From Phytohabitans aurantiacus (lineage in GTDB: Bacteria; Actinomycetota; Actinomycetes; Mycobacteriales; Micromonosporaceae), in assembly GCF_027923225.1 (NCBI RefSeq), contig NZ_BSDI01000028.1, positions 1 through 64,000 of the forward strand: a DNA stretch of 64,000 nucleotides. The letters run 5' to 3'. The position numbers were made by a program, and so were the translations under genes. Under the pieces are notes generated by a model that did no database searches, was not told where the DNA came from, and was given only the letters and a program-made list of their open reading frames with translations. Of this stretch, positions 28,563 to 37,337 are shown one piece after another. Each line of letters begins with the position of its first letter. Within the stretch, counting starts at the first letter, position 1.

Positions 28563-28584
28563 GCCCACCCCTCGTCTAGCGTTA

Positions 28585-29187
28585 TCAGGTCAGATAACCC
28601 CGTGCCTGCGCACTAGAGATCATTTGCTCGGCGATCTCCCGTAGTCGCCCCGCTGCGCCATGGCTCCGTAGTCGGGTTCTGACCTTCTCAGCGGCCACGC
28701 GATGTGCTACCCACGACGACTGTTCCGGATTACTGAAGTTCTGCGCGATCGGCAGCAGGGCATCGAGTCCTTTGACGAATCGTGCGGTCGCGGTTTCCTG
28801 CGCCTCGTATTCCTGCCAACAGTCCACGAGTCGCTGAATAGCCTTCGCGTCCGTGCTTTCCCGCAGCCGCTTCATGGCGGTGTGCTCGCGCTCATGTTGC
28901 CCAGCCTTCCCATCGCCGAAGGCAAACGTGTCACCTACGAAGCGCTCGACAACATCGTGGACCACAGCGAGCAGTACAGCATGGCCTAGATCGATGTCTT
29001 CGTCAGCAAAATCCTGGAGCAGCAGCGCGGCGATAGCAACGTGCCATGAATGCTCGGCCACACGTTCTCGTCGGCTGCCCACGGTCAGCGGGTTCTGCCG
29101 TTCAAGGTCCTTCAGGGCGTCTAGGTCGAGCACGAATCTCAATTCCTCGGGAAGCTCGACAGCCGAAGACTGCGTTGACTCACTCAT
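28585..29187 (-). CDS. HD-domain nucleotidase, YfbR-like
   Basis: A 200-residue metal-dependent phosphohydrolase of the HD_3 type. RRERVAEHSWHVA (His46), VVHDVVERFVGDTFA (His77-Asp78) and a downstream D-x-L (KGLDALLPI) form the metal site. Family members hydrolyse deoxynucleoside 5'-monophosphates; substrate here is not shown. ATG 29187 is chosen because AAGGGA lies six bases upstream. First gene of the four-gene minus-strand operon, divergent from the NDK-UDPGP fusion. HD enzymes that deplete nucleotides also occur in antiphage systems, one possible reading. Confidence 0.82.
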   Translation of the reverse strand: MSESTQSSAVELPEELRFVLDLDALKDLERQNPLTVGSRRERVAEHSWHVAIAALLLQDFADEDIDLGHAVLLAVVHDVVERFVGDTFAFGDGKAGQHEREHTAMKRLRESTDAKAIQRLVDCWQEYEAQETATARFVKGLDALLPIAQNFSNPEQSSWVAHRVAAEKVRTRLRSHGAAGRLREIAEQMISSAQARGYLT

Positions 29188-29317
29188 TCTGTATCCCTTG
29201 ATCGACGACCAAGCTAATGGTAGGTGCTTTGACTTCACCCTGGTCCTTGATCGTCATTCGGACGGGTGGGCGGTACGCCGAAATATCCCACTGTCGCGGT
29301 GACGGAGCGCAGCGTCA

Positions 29318-31972
29318 GTGGCCGCTGCTGGGAGGCTAGCATGTCCATTACGGCGATGTCTTCTCGTTACGTTCCCCTATCGGATCGACTTCGCCTCCCC
29401 CATACTGGTGGTGCCAGAAGGCCGGACACCACCTCTCGATCGGGAGGCGTCGTTGATCGATAAGGCATTGGTCCTTGCAGATTTGCAAGGTGCCGTCGGC
29501 CGGTGGACGCTCGCGGGGGGCCGCGCGGCGCCTGTACCGCACAGACTCGACGCCGTCGTGGACGATGCAGTGTCCATTGTGGCGGGCGAGACCCGTGCCG
29601 GTGGGCCTCGTGCGATGTTCTGCGTCGTCACCAAAGGACCGCATCTCGCGACCGATACCAGCCTTGCCTGTGTAGCTGCCCGATTGTCGGCATTCGGCGT
29701 GACTGTGAGCGGGCTACGTCGGATATCCGACGCCGGCAGGCACGTCGTCGAGTCGCTCTATCCGCTTGCCACCCGGTATTTCGACCAAGGCCCTACCGCA
29801 CCGGCTCTGTGGGATCTGTTGGCGGACCGCTTCGACCGCGACGAGTTCTTGGCGATCTTCGGCTGTCGATACGATTCCTCACTAGTGGTCTCCGGTGCCA
29901 GGGCCATCCGAGACAACGGCCTGACGCCGGGCGAGCTCACACGGATTTGGGAGACCGGCCGCAGACCGGTCAGCCGCGACACGCTCATCCGGCATTACGG
30001 TGGTAGGGCGACCAGCGCACTACTCGGTGCGGGCGACGCCACGCAGTACGACTGGTTTCGTGGCCGGCTTCCGGTCGGTATCAGCCGGATAGCGTCCAGC
30101 CTCACGGCGTTCGCCCTACGCGATGATCGACTCTACGCCGGCGCGCCGGTCATCGTCATCAACGGTCATGTGCCCGGACTGGTCGATCTGTTCGATCCCG
30201 TCGCTTGGCTGTTCGACCTGGGGATCGAGGGCAGCGGTGTCCAGATTGGTGATGTGCGTCGAGCGCTCATAGGCGACGACAGCAGGCCGGAGCATTGCCG
30301 GCCTGGCTCCCTACGCCGGGACGCCGTCGATCATTTGATGCCGCTTGCCGACGATAGGCCGGTCACCTCGAGGTTCAACCTGGTACACAGCAGTGACGGC
30401 TTGTTAGCCGGGCTGACTGAGCTGCGCAAGCTTGCGCCCGACTGTGCGTCGGGCCCGGATCTGCTGACGGCGGGACTGATCCAGGGCGGCCTGACCGACG
30501 CCGAGATCGAGCGTATCGTTCTGGCGGACCCCCGCGTGCTGCCTGAGCGGCCGAGCGGCTGGTTGACCGACATGACCTGCGGGCTGGACCTCAAGGCATG
30601 TACGGCGGAGATCCTTCGGTTCGTGCCGCCAGTATTCGGCCCAGCTAATCAGTATGCCGACGGCGTGCGCTTCGACCTCCTGGACCGAGCGCTGCGGCAA
30701 CCGCCGAACAGCGTGAGCGATGGCCCCGGTGCCGATGCTGGGGTGCTCAAGGAACCACTGGTTACCGTCACCGCGTTGCCAGACGCTCGGGATGAAGCCC
30801 GGGGCACCGCCATTATCGCCGCAGGTGGAGTCGGAGTGCTGGCTCCGGCTGGCGGAACAGGTGGACGCTTCGGCGGGTACGGAGTACCCGAAACCGATCC
30901 GGCTCGCCAGAAAGCGCTCGTCCCGGCGTTCATCGTCCGTAGGCGGCGACTGTCAGCGATAGACATCCGGCTCGCAAACGTAAGGCACTGGGACGCCGGG
31001 CAGCCTGGGCGCGTGCCGATGGCGGTGATGGCGTCGCCCACAAGTCAGGCCGCACTGCACGAATGGCGCGACCGGCTCGTAGAGCCGTACCGCCGTTCAG
31101 TGCGCATCTTCGCGCAGCACGGCATCTACCGAATAGACGTCGGGCTACTTAACGACAATCCCCGTGACGGCTGGGTCGACGTGATCCTGCGCGATGCACG
31201 GGGGCGGCCTAGTCTCAAGCCTTCGGGTGGCATGGGCCTGCTGTCGTGCTTCGTTCTTTCCGGTCTCCTGGATACCTGGGAGCAACAGGGGATCTCGTAC
31301 ATCGCTTCTGCCAACGGGGATGACGTAGGCTACCGACTCAACCCGGGCATCATTGGGTACCTCGATCGGCATCCCATGGTGGACGGTGTGTTGGCCGGCG
31401 TGCCCTGGGGGTTCAGTGCCTGCGTGCAGCGCGCGGGTGTATCGATCGCCGTTCGCGGGGACGAGTCGGGCTGGTCGATGGATGAAACCGGCTCGCCGTT
31501 GGCGCATCCGCTGCCGATCACCGTACGCACCTACGACGTTGGCGGCGCCCTATGCATGACCGACGGTCCGTACGGCTCCCACATGTCCATTTTGGATGGA
31601 GGGCGGACACCCGATGCTCTTTTCAACACCAATCAGACGTACCTGCGACTGTCGGCAATACGGAGAATCCTCAATGAAACGGATGCGGACCACCATGTGG
31701 AGGCCGTACGCCGTCTTACGGACCGCCAACCACTTTCACTGGAGGATAAGGTCGTCATGGTGGATGGCGTCGAGCGGCACGCTCGGCAGTTGAGCCAGCC
31801 GGCCCACGGCATCCTGGCAGCACTGCGCCGGGTCGACGTCGTCACCCTGACCCGCCGTATCGAGCCCGGCATCAGAGGCACATACGCGGCGTTGAAAAAC
31901 CCGGCGGACGTGCGTTTCGGTCAGTTGGCGCTCGACCGCATGCAGGAGGATGACGACGACTTGTTGCTATAG
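29318..31972 (+). CDS. NDK-like / UDPGP-like nucleotidyltransferase fusion
   Basis: About 880 residues. The first half contains a nucleoside-diphosphate-kinase-like module with an insertion: AMFCVVTKGP, DDSRPEHCRPGSLRRD and SRFNLVHSSDG, matching the NDK phospho-His motif N-x-x-H-(G/S)-S-D (His357). The second half (about 500-800) resembles UDP-sugar pyrophosphorylases: LAPAGGTGGRFGGYG, PMAVMASPTSQAALHEW, VRIFAQHGIYRIDVG, LKPSGGMGLLSCF and YIASANGDDVG. A kinase feeding an NTP to a sugar-1-phosphate nucleotidyltransferase in one chain is unusual. The frame is closed only by GTG 29318, yet the best ribosome site (GGGAGG) serves ATG 29341 in another frame; a one-base frameshift near 29389 would join them. 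The methyltransferase gene follows. Confidence 0.72.
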   Translation: MAAAGRLACPLRRCLLVTFPYRIDFASPILVVPEGRTPPLDREASLIDKALVLADLQGAVGRWTLAGGRAAPVPHRLDAVVDDAVSIVAGETRAGGPRAMFCVVTKGPHLATDTSLACVAARLSAFGVTVSGLRRISDAGRHVVESLYPLATRYFDQGPTAPALWDLLADRFDRDEFLAIFGCRYDSSLVVSGARAIRDNGLTPGELTRIWETGRRPVSRDTLIRHYGGRATSALLGAGDATQYDWFRGRLPVGISRIASSLTAFALRDDRLYAGAPVIVINGHVPGLVDLFDPVAWLFDLGIEGSGVQIGDVRRALIGDDSRPEHCRPGSLRRDAVDHLMPLADDRPVTSRFNLVHSSDGLLAGLTELRKLAPDCASGPDLLTAGLIQGGLTDAEIERIVLADPRVLPERPSGWLTDMTCGLDLKACTAEILRFVPPVFGPANQYADGVRFDLLDRALRQPPNSVSDGPGADAGVLKEPLVTVTALPDARDEARGTAIIAAGGVGVLAPAGGTGGRFGGYGVPETDPARQKALVPAFIVRRRRLSAIDIRLANVRHWDAGQPGRVPMAVMASPTSQAALHEWRDRLVEPYRRSVRIFAQHGIYRIDVGLLNDNPRDGWVDVILRDARGRPSLKPSGGMGLLSCFVLSGLLDTWEQQGISYIASANGDDVGYRLNPGIIGYLDRHPMVDGVLAGVPWGFSACVQRAGVSIAVRGDESGWSMDETGSPLAHPLPITVRTYDVGGALCMTDGPYGSHMSILDGGRTPDALFNTNQTYLRLSAIRRILNETDADHHVEAVRRLTDRQPLSLEDKVVMVDGVERHARQLSQPAHGILAALRRVDVVTLTRRIEPGIRGTYAALKNPADVRFGQLALDRMQEDDDDLLL

Positions 31973-32120
31973 CCGGCCTGGCCCTCCCACTTCTGGTCCT
32001 GTCGACCACTTACTGGTGCGTCCCGCCGATGACTGGCAGGGAACAGCAGGGCTGACCGGACTCTTGTCTGGCACTCCAAGATCTATGTACGACGGAAATC
32101 CGCAAACCAAAGGCGACAAG

Positions 32121-32849
32121 ATGGCGATCGGCAACAAGCAGCAGTGGCAGGATGCCTTCGAAGCGTACAAGGCTCTGATTCATGATCCACGTTACGACTC
32201 AGAGTACCTGCGCCGTACCGGTCTCGTGCCACACATGATCGAATTGATCGGGGACATGCGTCGGCTGCAGGTACTCGACGCCGGTTGCGGCACCGGGTGG
32301 CTCTTCGACGCGATCACGCCACTCGGCGGCTGCGAGTGCGACGTCGTCCCGCCGGTGCGGCGCAACAACAGCCGCATTCGGTCTCACTGCCAGGACGTCT
32401 GCCGCCTGACGTACGACGATGACTCATTCGACCTTGTCGTTTCCAGCCTGGTGCTCATGTGGGTGGACGACCTGTACGGCGCATTTCGCGAGGCATACCG
32501 GGTCACCCGGCCGGGTGGCCGTCTGATCGTGAGTCTGATGCATCCGTACTTCCACACAAATGGGCATGTGCTCCATAACGGAAGCTTTCTCATTGACCAG
32601 TCGGTGGGCTCTCGCGAAGAGCGGAATGTGATGATTTCCGGGATCGTGGGCCCGCTGACCTACTACTCGCGACCGCTGGTGGACTATTACAACGCGGCGC
32701 TCCAGGCCCGCTGGCGCCTCGTCGGATTCCGGGATCACTTCATCGATATGGAGCGATACCGGATTGAAACCGTCGACCGAGTGAAGTTCACCCATAGGAC
32801 CGACAAAATCCCGTTGTTCACATTCTTCGTGTGCGGCAAGGACACATGA
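32121..32849 (+). CDS. SAM-dependent methyltransferase of nucleotide cassette
   Basis: A 242-residue class I methyltransferase: motif I VLDAGCGTGWLFDAI, then DDSFDLVVSSLVLMWV (motif IV region) and REAYRVTRPGGRLIVSLMHP. It is of the UbiE/Methyltransf_11 type acting on small molecules or lipids; substrate unknown. ATG 32121 has AAAGG seven bases upstream; ATG 32085 is an in-frame alternative. It follows the fusion gene by about 150 bases in the same direction and probably modifies the cassette's product. Confidence 0.8.
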   Translation: MAIGNKQQWQDAFEAYKALIHDPRYDSEYLRRTGLVPHMIELIGDMRRLQVLDAGCGTGWLFDAITPLGGCECDVVPPVRRNNSRIRSHCQDVCRLTYDDDSFDLVVSSLVLMWVDDLYGAFREAYRVTRPGGRLIVSLMHPYFHTNGHVLHNGSFLIDQSVGSREERNVMISGIVGPLTYYSRPLVDYYNAALQARWRLVGFRDHFIDMERYRIETVDRVKFTHRTDKIPLFTFFVCGKDT

Positions 32850-33261
32850 GCGCAGATGGCCCCTGGCTGCGTTCATCCTGGTTGAGATGCCGCCAGCCAG
32901 TCACTGGTGTCGTCACCACTTGATGCTCTCCTGATCGCTGTCCACAGTCGAGCCGATGCTGCTACCCGAGTTAGGCCACTGCGAGCCGCGCCGCTTCATC
33001 GCTTGCAGGACGAGAGTGAGCTATTCCGCGTAACAGATCGTGGACGTTGAGTAGTCGGCGGCTTGGTGGCTGAGACGCGCCGAATCTGTCGCGGTGCAAC
33101 GTAAAGACGCGGAACCCCTGTATGAAAGTGTGGCCTCTCACAGCTCAACTTTATAGGGGTCCCGCGTCGCCATGAGTGTTACATACACTGCCGGGTAGCC
33201 CGGGGGAATCTCAGCTGCGCAACTGTCCAGTTCCTCTGACAGATTCGGGCGCGCTTGATCT
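32850..33261. other. Intergenic, no gene seen
   Basis: Separates the cassette methyltransferase from the convergent integrase gene. No supported coding region, RNA gene or strong hairpin was found. Confidence 0.4.
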
Positions 33262-34605
33262 TCAGCCGCGGGACCTGCCGCGGATGCGCGCCAAGGCGTT
33301 GACGGCCGCGTCTTCCGTGCCGGGCAAGGTATGCAGGTACTTGCCCGTGGTGCTGATGCTGCCGTGCCCGAGTCGCTCCTTGACCACCTGAAGATCGGCG
33401 CCACCGGCCAGCAGCCACGACGCGTGTGCGTGGCGAAGTCCGTGCGGAGTCACATGAATGCCGAGCCTGGCGTCGTCGAGCGCCTTGGTCCACACGTTCC
33501 GGCGGAACCAGTCGCGGCCGATGTGCCCGTCGGTGTCCACCCTCTTGGGTGACCGGGGGTTATCCCGTCCATCGGCTCGCCGTCGCGCCCGATAGGCGGC
33601 GACGGCATCCTTGCAGTACCGGCACCGGCACTTTCCAGCCCCGTACGCGGTAGGCGTGCCGTGGAAGTAAGTCCTGCCCTTCTCGTTCGGCTCCGTCCGA
33701 CCGAGAGTCTTTGGGTCGGGCAACACTTCAGGGATCCGCCTGCGCGGCCCATCCGGTTGGCGAAGCTGGAACAGCAAGTCGTCGAGGCCCAGCCCCTGGG
33801 CGGCGATGTGGTCCTTGATCTTGTCCAGCAGGTGATCTGCGACCCGAAACTGCCGCCACTCCTTGTCCTTGGGGTAGTCCTTGACCAAGAACCGCTGGCC
33901 GTCGGGGTGGAACTTCGGATTAAGTTCGACAACAACCCGCGAGACTCTAAGCGCGCCGGTGGAGAAGTCGAAGTCCTTGGGGCGTAGTTCCGTCAGCTCG
34001 CCCCAACGAAGGCCGGTCTCGATATCGGTCTCAACCATGAGGCGCATGTCGTTCTCCGGCAGGGCGCAATAGAAGGCGTCGAACTGCTCGGGTGTGATGA
34101 TCCGTCGAGGCTTCGAAGCCACCGGAGGCGTTTTGACGCCTTTGCCGGCGTGCAAGAATGTTATCTGATCATTCAGGGCCGTAGTAAAAATGGCATCCGC
34201 GATTATCTTGCAGTACCGAATGGTCGGCGGCTTCACGCCCTGTTGCTGAAGCTTGAAGACCCACTCGCGCACGTGGAAAGGAAGAATATCCACCATGCGC
34301 ATGGGGCCGAGCGCGGGCAGGATGTAGCGGTCGAGCAAATAGGTGTACGTCTGGCGGGTGGTGGCCTCAAGCTGGTGGTTCGGGAACCACTCGACCTCGA
34401 CGTATCGCCGGAAGATCTGCCGGCCGCGCCGGGGATCACCGACCTTCCCGGCCGCAACCTCGACCTCCGCCTTCTGCCACGCCTTGTTGGCAGCCTTCTT
34501 GTCGCCGAATGTGCCTGCGGACCGCTCCTTGCCGCGGATGTCGACGTAGTAGGCGGTGTACCGCGGCTTGCCGTCCTTGCCGACGCGCGTTCGAGTGAAG
34601 CCCAT
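33262..34605 (-). CDS. int: Tyrosine site-specific integrase
   Basis: A 447-residue phage/ICE-type integrase. An N-terminal AP2-like arm-binding region (KPRYTAYYVDIRGKERSAG) precedes a SAM-like core-binding domain (QTYTYLLDRYILPALG). The catalytic domain has ETGLRWGELTEL (Arg), HGLRHAHASWLL (His/Arg) and GHGSISTTGKYLHTLPG (Tyr nucleophile). A Cys-containing insert (CRCRYCKDAVAAYRA) interrupts the catalytic domain, as in other actinomycete integrases. ATG 34605 is chosen for GGAG six to seven bases upstream; an open frame continues to 34737. Its 5' end faces the att site 160 bases away. No xis or replication gene was recognised nearby, so the element may be a stripped or immobilised ICE. Confidence 0.92.
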   Translation of the reverse strand: MGFTRTRVGKDGKPRYTAYYVDIRGKERSAGTFGDKKAANKAWQKAEVEVAAGKVGDPRRGRQIFRRYVEVEWFPNHQLEATTRQTYTYLLDRYILPALGPMRMVDILPFHVREWVFKLQQQGVKPPTIRYCKIIADAIFTTALNDQITFLHAGKGVKTPPVASKPRRIITPEQFDAFYCALPENDMRLMVETDIETGLRWGELTELRPKDFDFSTGALRVSRVVVELNPKFHPDGQRFLVKDYPKDKEWRQFRVADHLLDKIKDHIAAQGLGLDDLLFQLRQPDGPRRRIPEVLPDPKTLGRTEPNEKGRTYFHGTPTAYGAGKCRCRYCKDAVAAYRARRRADGRDNPRSPKRVDTDGHIGRDWFRRNVWTKALDDARLGIHVTPHGLRHAHASWLLAGGADLQVVKERLGHGSISTTGKYLHTLPGTEDAAVNALARIRGRSRG

Positions 34606-34763
34606 CCCGCACTCCAAGATCGTTTGACCGTCGTTTGACCGTGGACCTGGACCGATGGTGACCGATGAGGAAAAATGAGGAAGCACCGACCTCGCCGCTC
34701 TGACCAGGAGGTTAGTCCAATCGAAGATCGTCCACACGTGTGTGATAGGACACTCCTACATCC

Positions 34764-34805
34764 TTCACACCGAAGAGGTCACTGGTTCGATCCCAGTATC
34801 GCCCA
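34764..34805 (+). other. att site: 3' half of tRNA-Val(CAC)
   Basis: Reads as a tRNA from the anticodon loop (TTCACAC, anticodon CAC) through the stem CGAAG, variable AGGTC, T-arm ACTGG-TTCGATC-CCAGT and acceptor ATCGCCC plus A. The 5' half is replaced by unrelated sequence: the base before the loop should pair CTTCG but reads CATCC. This is the attachment remnant left when an element integrates at an anticodon loop. The intact tRNA should lie at the element's other end, not found in this window. Confidence 0.8.
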
Positions 34806-34823
34806 CTCGAAACGCGTACCCAG

Positions 34824-34865
34824 ACGCGGCCTACGAAGGCGGTAAAACCGCTAGTTAGGCCGCGT
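34824..34865. terminator. Nested hairpin after the tRNA remnant
   Basis: Outer arms ACGCGGCCTA (34824-34833) and TAGGCCGCGT (34856-34865) pair perfectly over 10 bp. An inner GCGGT/ACCGC stem with a three-base A loop lies between them. Its position 19 bases after the tRNA 3' end suggests the tRNA's original terminator, i.e. native chromosome to the right. Confidence 0.65.
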
Positions 34866-35335
34866 TCTCGGATGGTTCGCACCGGCCCTGCTCGTACGCG
34901 CCGTCGGGGCCAAGCCCGGGGGGAGCGGTTGTCGGGCTTCGGCTGCGATCTGATTGACCGCGTCCGTCCGTGTGAGCCGCGGTCCTGCCTGCCTCGGTCC
35001 TGTACTGAGTGGTGATGCCAGCGATCTGGTCGCGATGCTCGGCCCGGCAACGCGCCGCGCGGGCCGTTATCCGTGACCTCCTCCGCTGGGCCCAACAACG
35101 GCTCTAACCCGGATGAGGGCGGGGGCCGGCCCGGCCGTGGCTATATGAGTTGCTGTGCGCAAGGCGATGCCGGGCTCACGACGCGGTGGCGTTGGCTGGC
35201 CACGGCCGCCGTGCCGTGATGGCATCGTGGGCTCGCTATATCTCCCACAATCCTCGTACGGCTCAGGTGACGCCCGGCGAGGGCGCAATCCTGCCCGGTC
35301 TGGGCCCGGAGGGTGCCGCGTGGGGATCACTCCGG
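34866..35335. other. Intergenic, no gene seen
   Basis: High-GC non-coding stretch between the att/terminator and the convergent end of the response-regulator gene. Open frames here have no family resemblance or ribosome sites. Confidence 0.4.
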
Positions 35336-36004
35336 CTAGGTGCGAGCGCGCATGCCGGCCTGGTAGGCGATGACGACGAGTTGTGCGCGGTCGCGGGCGT
35401 CGAGTTTGGTCATGGCGTGGTTGACGTGTGTTTTGACGGTGAGGGGGCTGAGGGTGAGGTGGTCGGCGATCTCGGCATTCGACATGCCGGTGGCGACTAG
35501 GGCGACGATTTCGCGTTCCCGGTCGGTGAGCGAGTTGAGCAGTTCGGGGTTCGAGGCCGGGCCGTGGTCGTCCGTGGCGAGGTAGCGGGCGATCAGCCCG
35601 CGGGTGGCGGAGGGTGAGAGCAGGGCCTCGCCGCGGGCGACGGTCCGGATGGCGTCGATCAGCGTTTCCGGGCGTGCGCCCTTGCCGAGGAATCCGCTCG
35701 CGCCGGCGCGTAGCGCTTCGAAGACGTACTCGTCGACCTCGAAGGTGGTCAGGATCAGCACCTTCACGCCGGCCAGGTCGGGGTCGGCGGTGATGTGGCG
35801 GGTGGCGGCGAGGCCGTCGAGTTCGGGCATACGGATGTCCATGAGGATGACGTCGGTGCGGGTTTGGCGGGCCAGTTGTACGGCTTGGGCTCCGGTTGCG
35901 GCTTCGCCGACGACGGTCAGGTCGGGGGCGCTGTCGACCATGAGGCGTAGGCCGGAGCGGACGATGTCCTGGTCGTCGGCGAGCAGCACGCGTACCGCGG
36001 TCAT
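35336..36004 (-). CDS. NarL/LuxR-type response regulator
   Basis: A 222-residue regulator. The receiver domain (VRVLLADDQDIVRSGLRLM) has the phospho-acceptor Asp in VILMDIRMPELDG (about residue 54) and a switch Lys near FLGKGARPE. The C-terminal LuxR helix-turn-helix reads LTDREREIVALVATGMSN. Its start overlaps the end of the histidine-kinase gene, so they form a classic pair. The divergent MMPL exporter is the probable target, through the palindrome at 37320-37337 (inference). Confidence 0.93.
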   Translation of the reverse strand: MTAVRVLLADDQDIVRSGLRLMVDSAPDLTVVGEAATGAQAVQLARQTRTDVILMDIRMPELDGLAATRHITADPDLAGVKVLILTTFEVDEYVFEALRAGASGFLGKGARPETLIDAIRTVARGEALLSPSATRGLIARYLATDDHGPASNPELLNSLTDREREIVALVATGMSNAEIADHLTLSPLTVKTHVNHAMTKLDARDRAQLVVIAYQAGMRART

Positions 36005-37248
36005 GCTGCGGCGCCGATCGGGGTGGGCAGTTCGGCGGTGACGCGGAAGCCGCCTTCGGGGCGGGGGCTGGCTGTGAGTCGGCCGCCGAGGGCGGTGGCT
36101 CGCTCGTGCATGCCGATGATGCCGTGCCCGGCCTGGCCGGCCTCGGCGCCGGTTGCCGGTCGTGCCGCGGCGCCAGGTGTCGCCGGTCCGTCGTCTTCGA
36201 CGGTGAGTGCGAGGGTTCCGGGTCGGAAGTCGAGCCGGATGGATGCGGATGCTCCCGCGGCGTGTTTGGCGGTGTTGGTGAGGGATTCCTGGATCAGGCG
36301 GTAGGCGGTGAGGTCGACGGCGTCGGGCAGGGGCCGGGCGGAGCCGGTGACGTTCCAGGTGACCCGTAGTCCGGTGGCGGTGAAGGTGGCGACCAGTTCC
36401 TCGAGCCGGTCGAGCCGACCGGCGGGTTCGACGCTCTCGTGTTCGCCGGGCTGGCGCAGCAGGCCCACGGCGAGCTTGAGTTCGGTGAGCGCGGCCTGGC
36501 TTGCGTTCTGGATGTGTTCCAGGGACTGGCGGGCGTGGGCCAGGTCATGTCTGTCAAGCAGGAGGGTCATGGCGCCGGCCTGCACGTTGATGAGCGCTAC
36601 CTGGTGGCCGACCGCGTCGTGTAGTTCGCGGGCGATGCGGAGCCGTTCGGCTTGGACGCGGCGGCGGGCCTCGTTTTCGCGGCTCTGTTCGGCGCGCCGG
36701 GCGCGTTCTTCGAGCATGGCGCGCCGTGCCTGGTTGGCCTGGATGGCTTGGCCGAGGGCAGCGGCCGCCACGACCCATGGCAGGACCGCGATGTTGTCCA
36801 GTTCGATCCGGTCCTGCACGGTGGCTACCACGCTGCCGGCCAGTACCGAGGCGATGCTGACAGCGGCGGTTGCGGCTATCACGGCGGTCATGTCGCTGCG
36901 CAGCGAGTAGAGGAGCATCGCGGCGACCAGCGCGGGCCGGGCCGGTGAGTCGTCCGCTCCGGACGGCATCGCACCGATCGCGCCTGCGGTCGCGGTCGCC
37001 AGGATGAGCCAGTTCGGCCAGTGCAGGGCGGGGACGACGACGAAGCTGGCCGAGACCACGATGGCGGTGACGACGGCGCCGGGCGTGAGCGCGGACCGTT
37101 CTGGCATCGCGGTGATCATGATCGAGACCAGGAAGAGGGCGCCAGCGCCGGCTACGCGGGTGGCGGTGGGATGGGTTGCGGCGAGCCTATGAAGCTGGTC
37201 GGCCACCTGTTTGAGGTAGGCGACCGCATGATGTCCGCCGGCCCCCAT
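36001..37248 (-). CDS. HisKA_3-family sensor histidine kinase
   Basis: About 415 residues. Several N-terminal membrane segments (AGALFLVSIMITAMP, VVTAIVVSASFVVVPAL and others, residues 30-170), a coiled segment, then the DHp motif LRIARELHDAVGHQVALIN with the phospho-His, and a HATPase domain (LTNTAKHA, LTVEDDGPATPG, GHGIIGMHERATALGG). ATG 37248 has AGGGG upstream; the frame is open further to 37314. Partner of the overlapping response-regulator gene. Confidence 0.92.
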   Translation of the reverse strand: MGAGGHHAVAYLKQVADQLHRLAATHPTATRVAGAGALFLVSIMITAMPERSALTPGAVVTAIVVSASFVVVPALHWPNWLILATATAGAIGAMPSGADDSPARPALVAAMLLYSLRSDMTAVIAATAAVSIASVLAGSVVATVQDRIELDNIAVLPWVVAAAALGQAIQANQARRAMLEERARRAEQSRENEARRRVQAERLRIARELHDAVGHQVALINVQAGAMTLLLDRHDLAHARQSLEHIQNASQAALTELKLAVGLLRQPGEHESVEPAGRLDRLEELVATFTATGLRVTWNVTGSARPLPDAVDLTAYRLIQESLTNTAKHAAGASASIRLDFRPGTLALTVEDDGPATPGAAARPATGAEAGQAGHGIIGMHERATALGGRLTASPRPEGGFRVTAELPTPIGAAA

Positions 37249-37319
37249 GCGGCCCCTGGCCAGGTCTTTAGATCCCACAGGGCGACAGTAAGCAGCCCGT
37301 GGCCGTGGCCGCAATCAAA

Positions 37320-37337
37320 CTACTGCGAGCGCAGTAG
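37320..37337. promoter_or_regulatory. Palindromic operator between kinase and MMPL genes
   Basis: CTACTGCG-AG-CGCAGTAG, a perfect 8-bp inverted repeat 72 bases upstream of the kinase start and 278 bases before the exporter. Size and position fit a NarL-type dimer site. Confidence 0.5.

Noticed and set aside
1..33000. Intact tRNA-Val or matching attL to the left of the cassette
   Set aside because: I looked for the anticodon-loop/T-arm core in the intergenic regions and found no second copy; the other end must be outside the window or lost.
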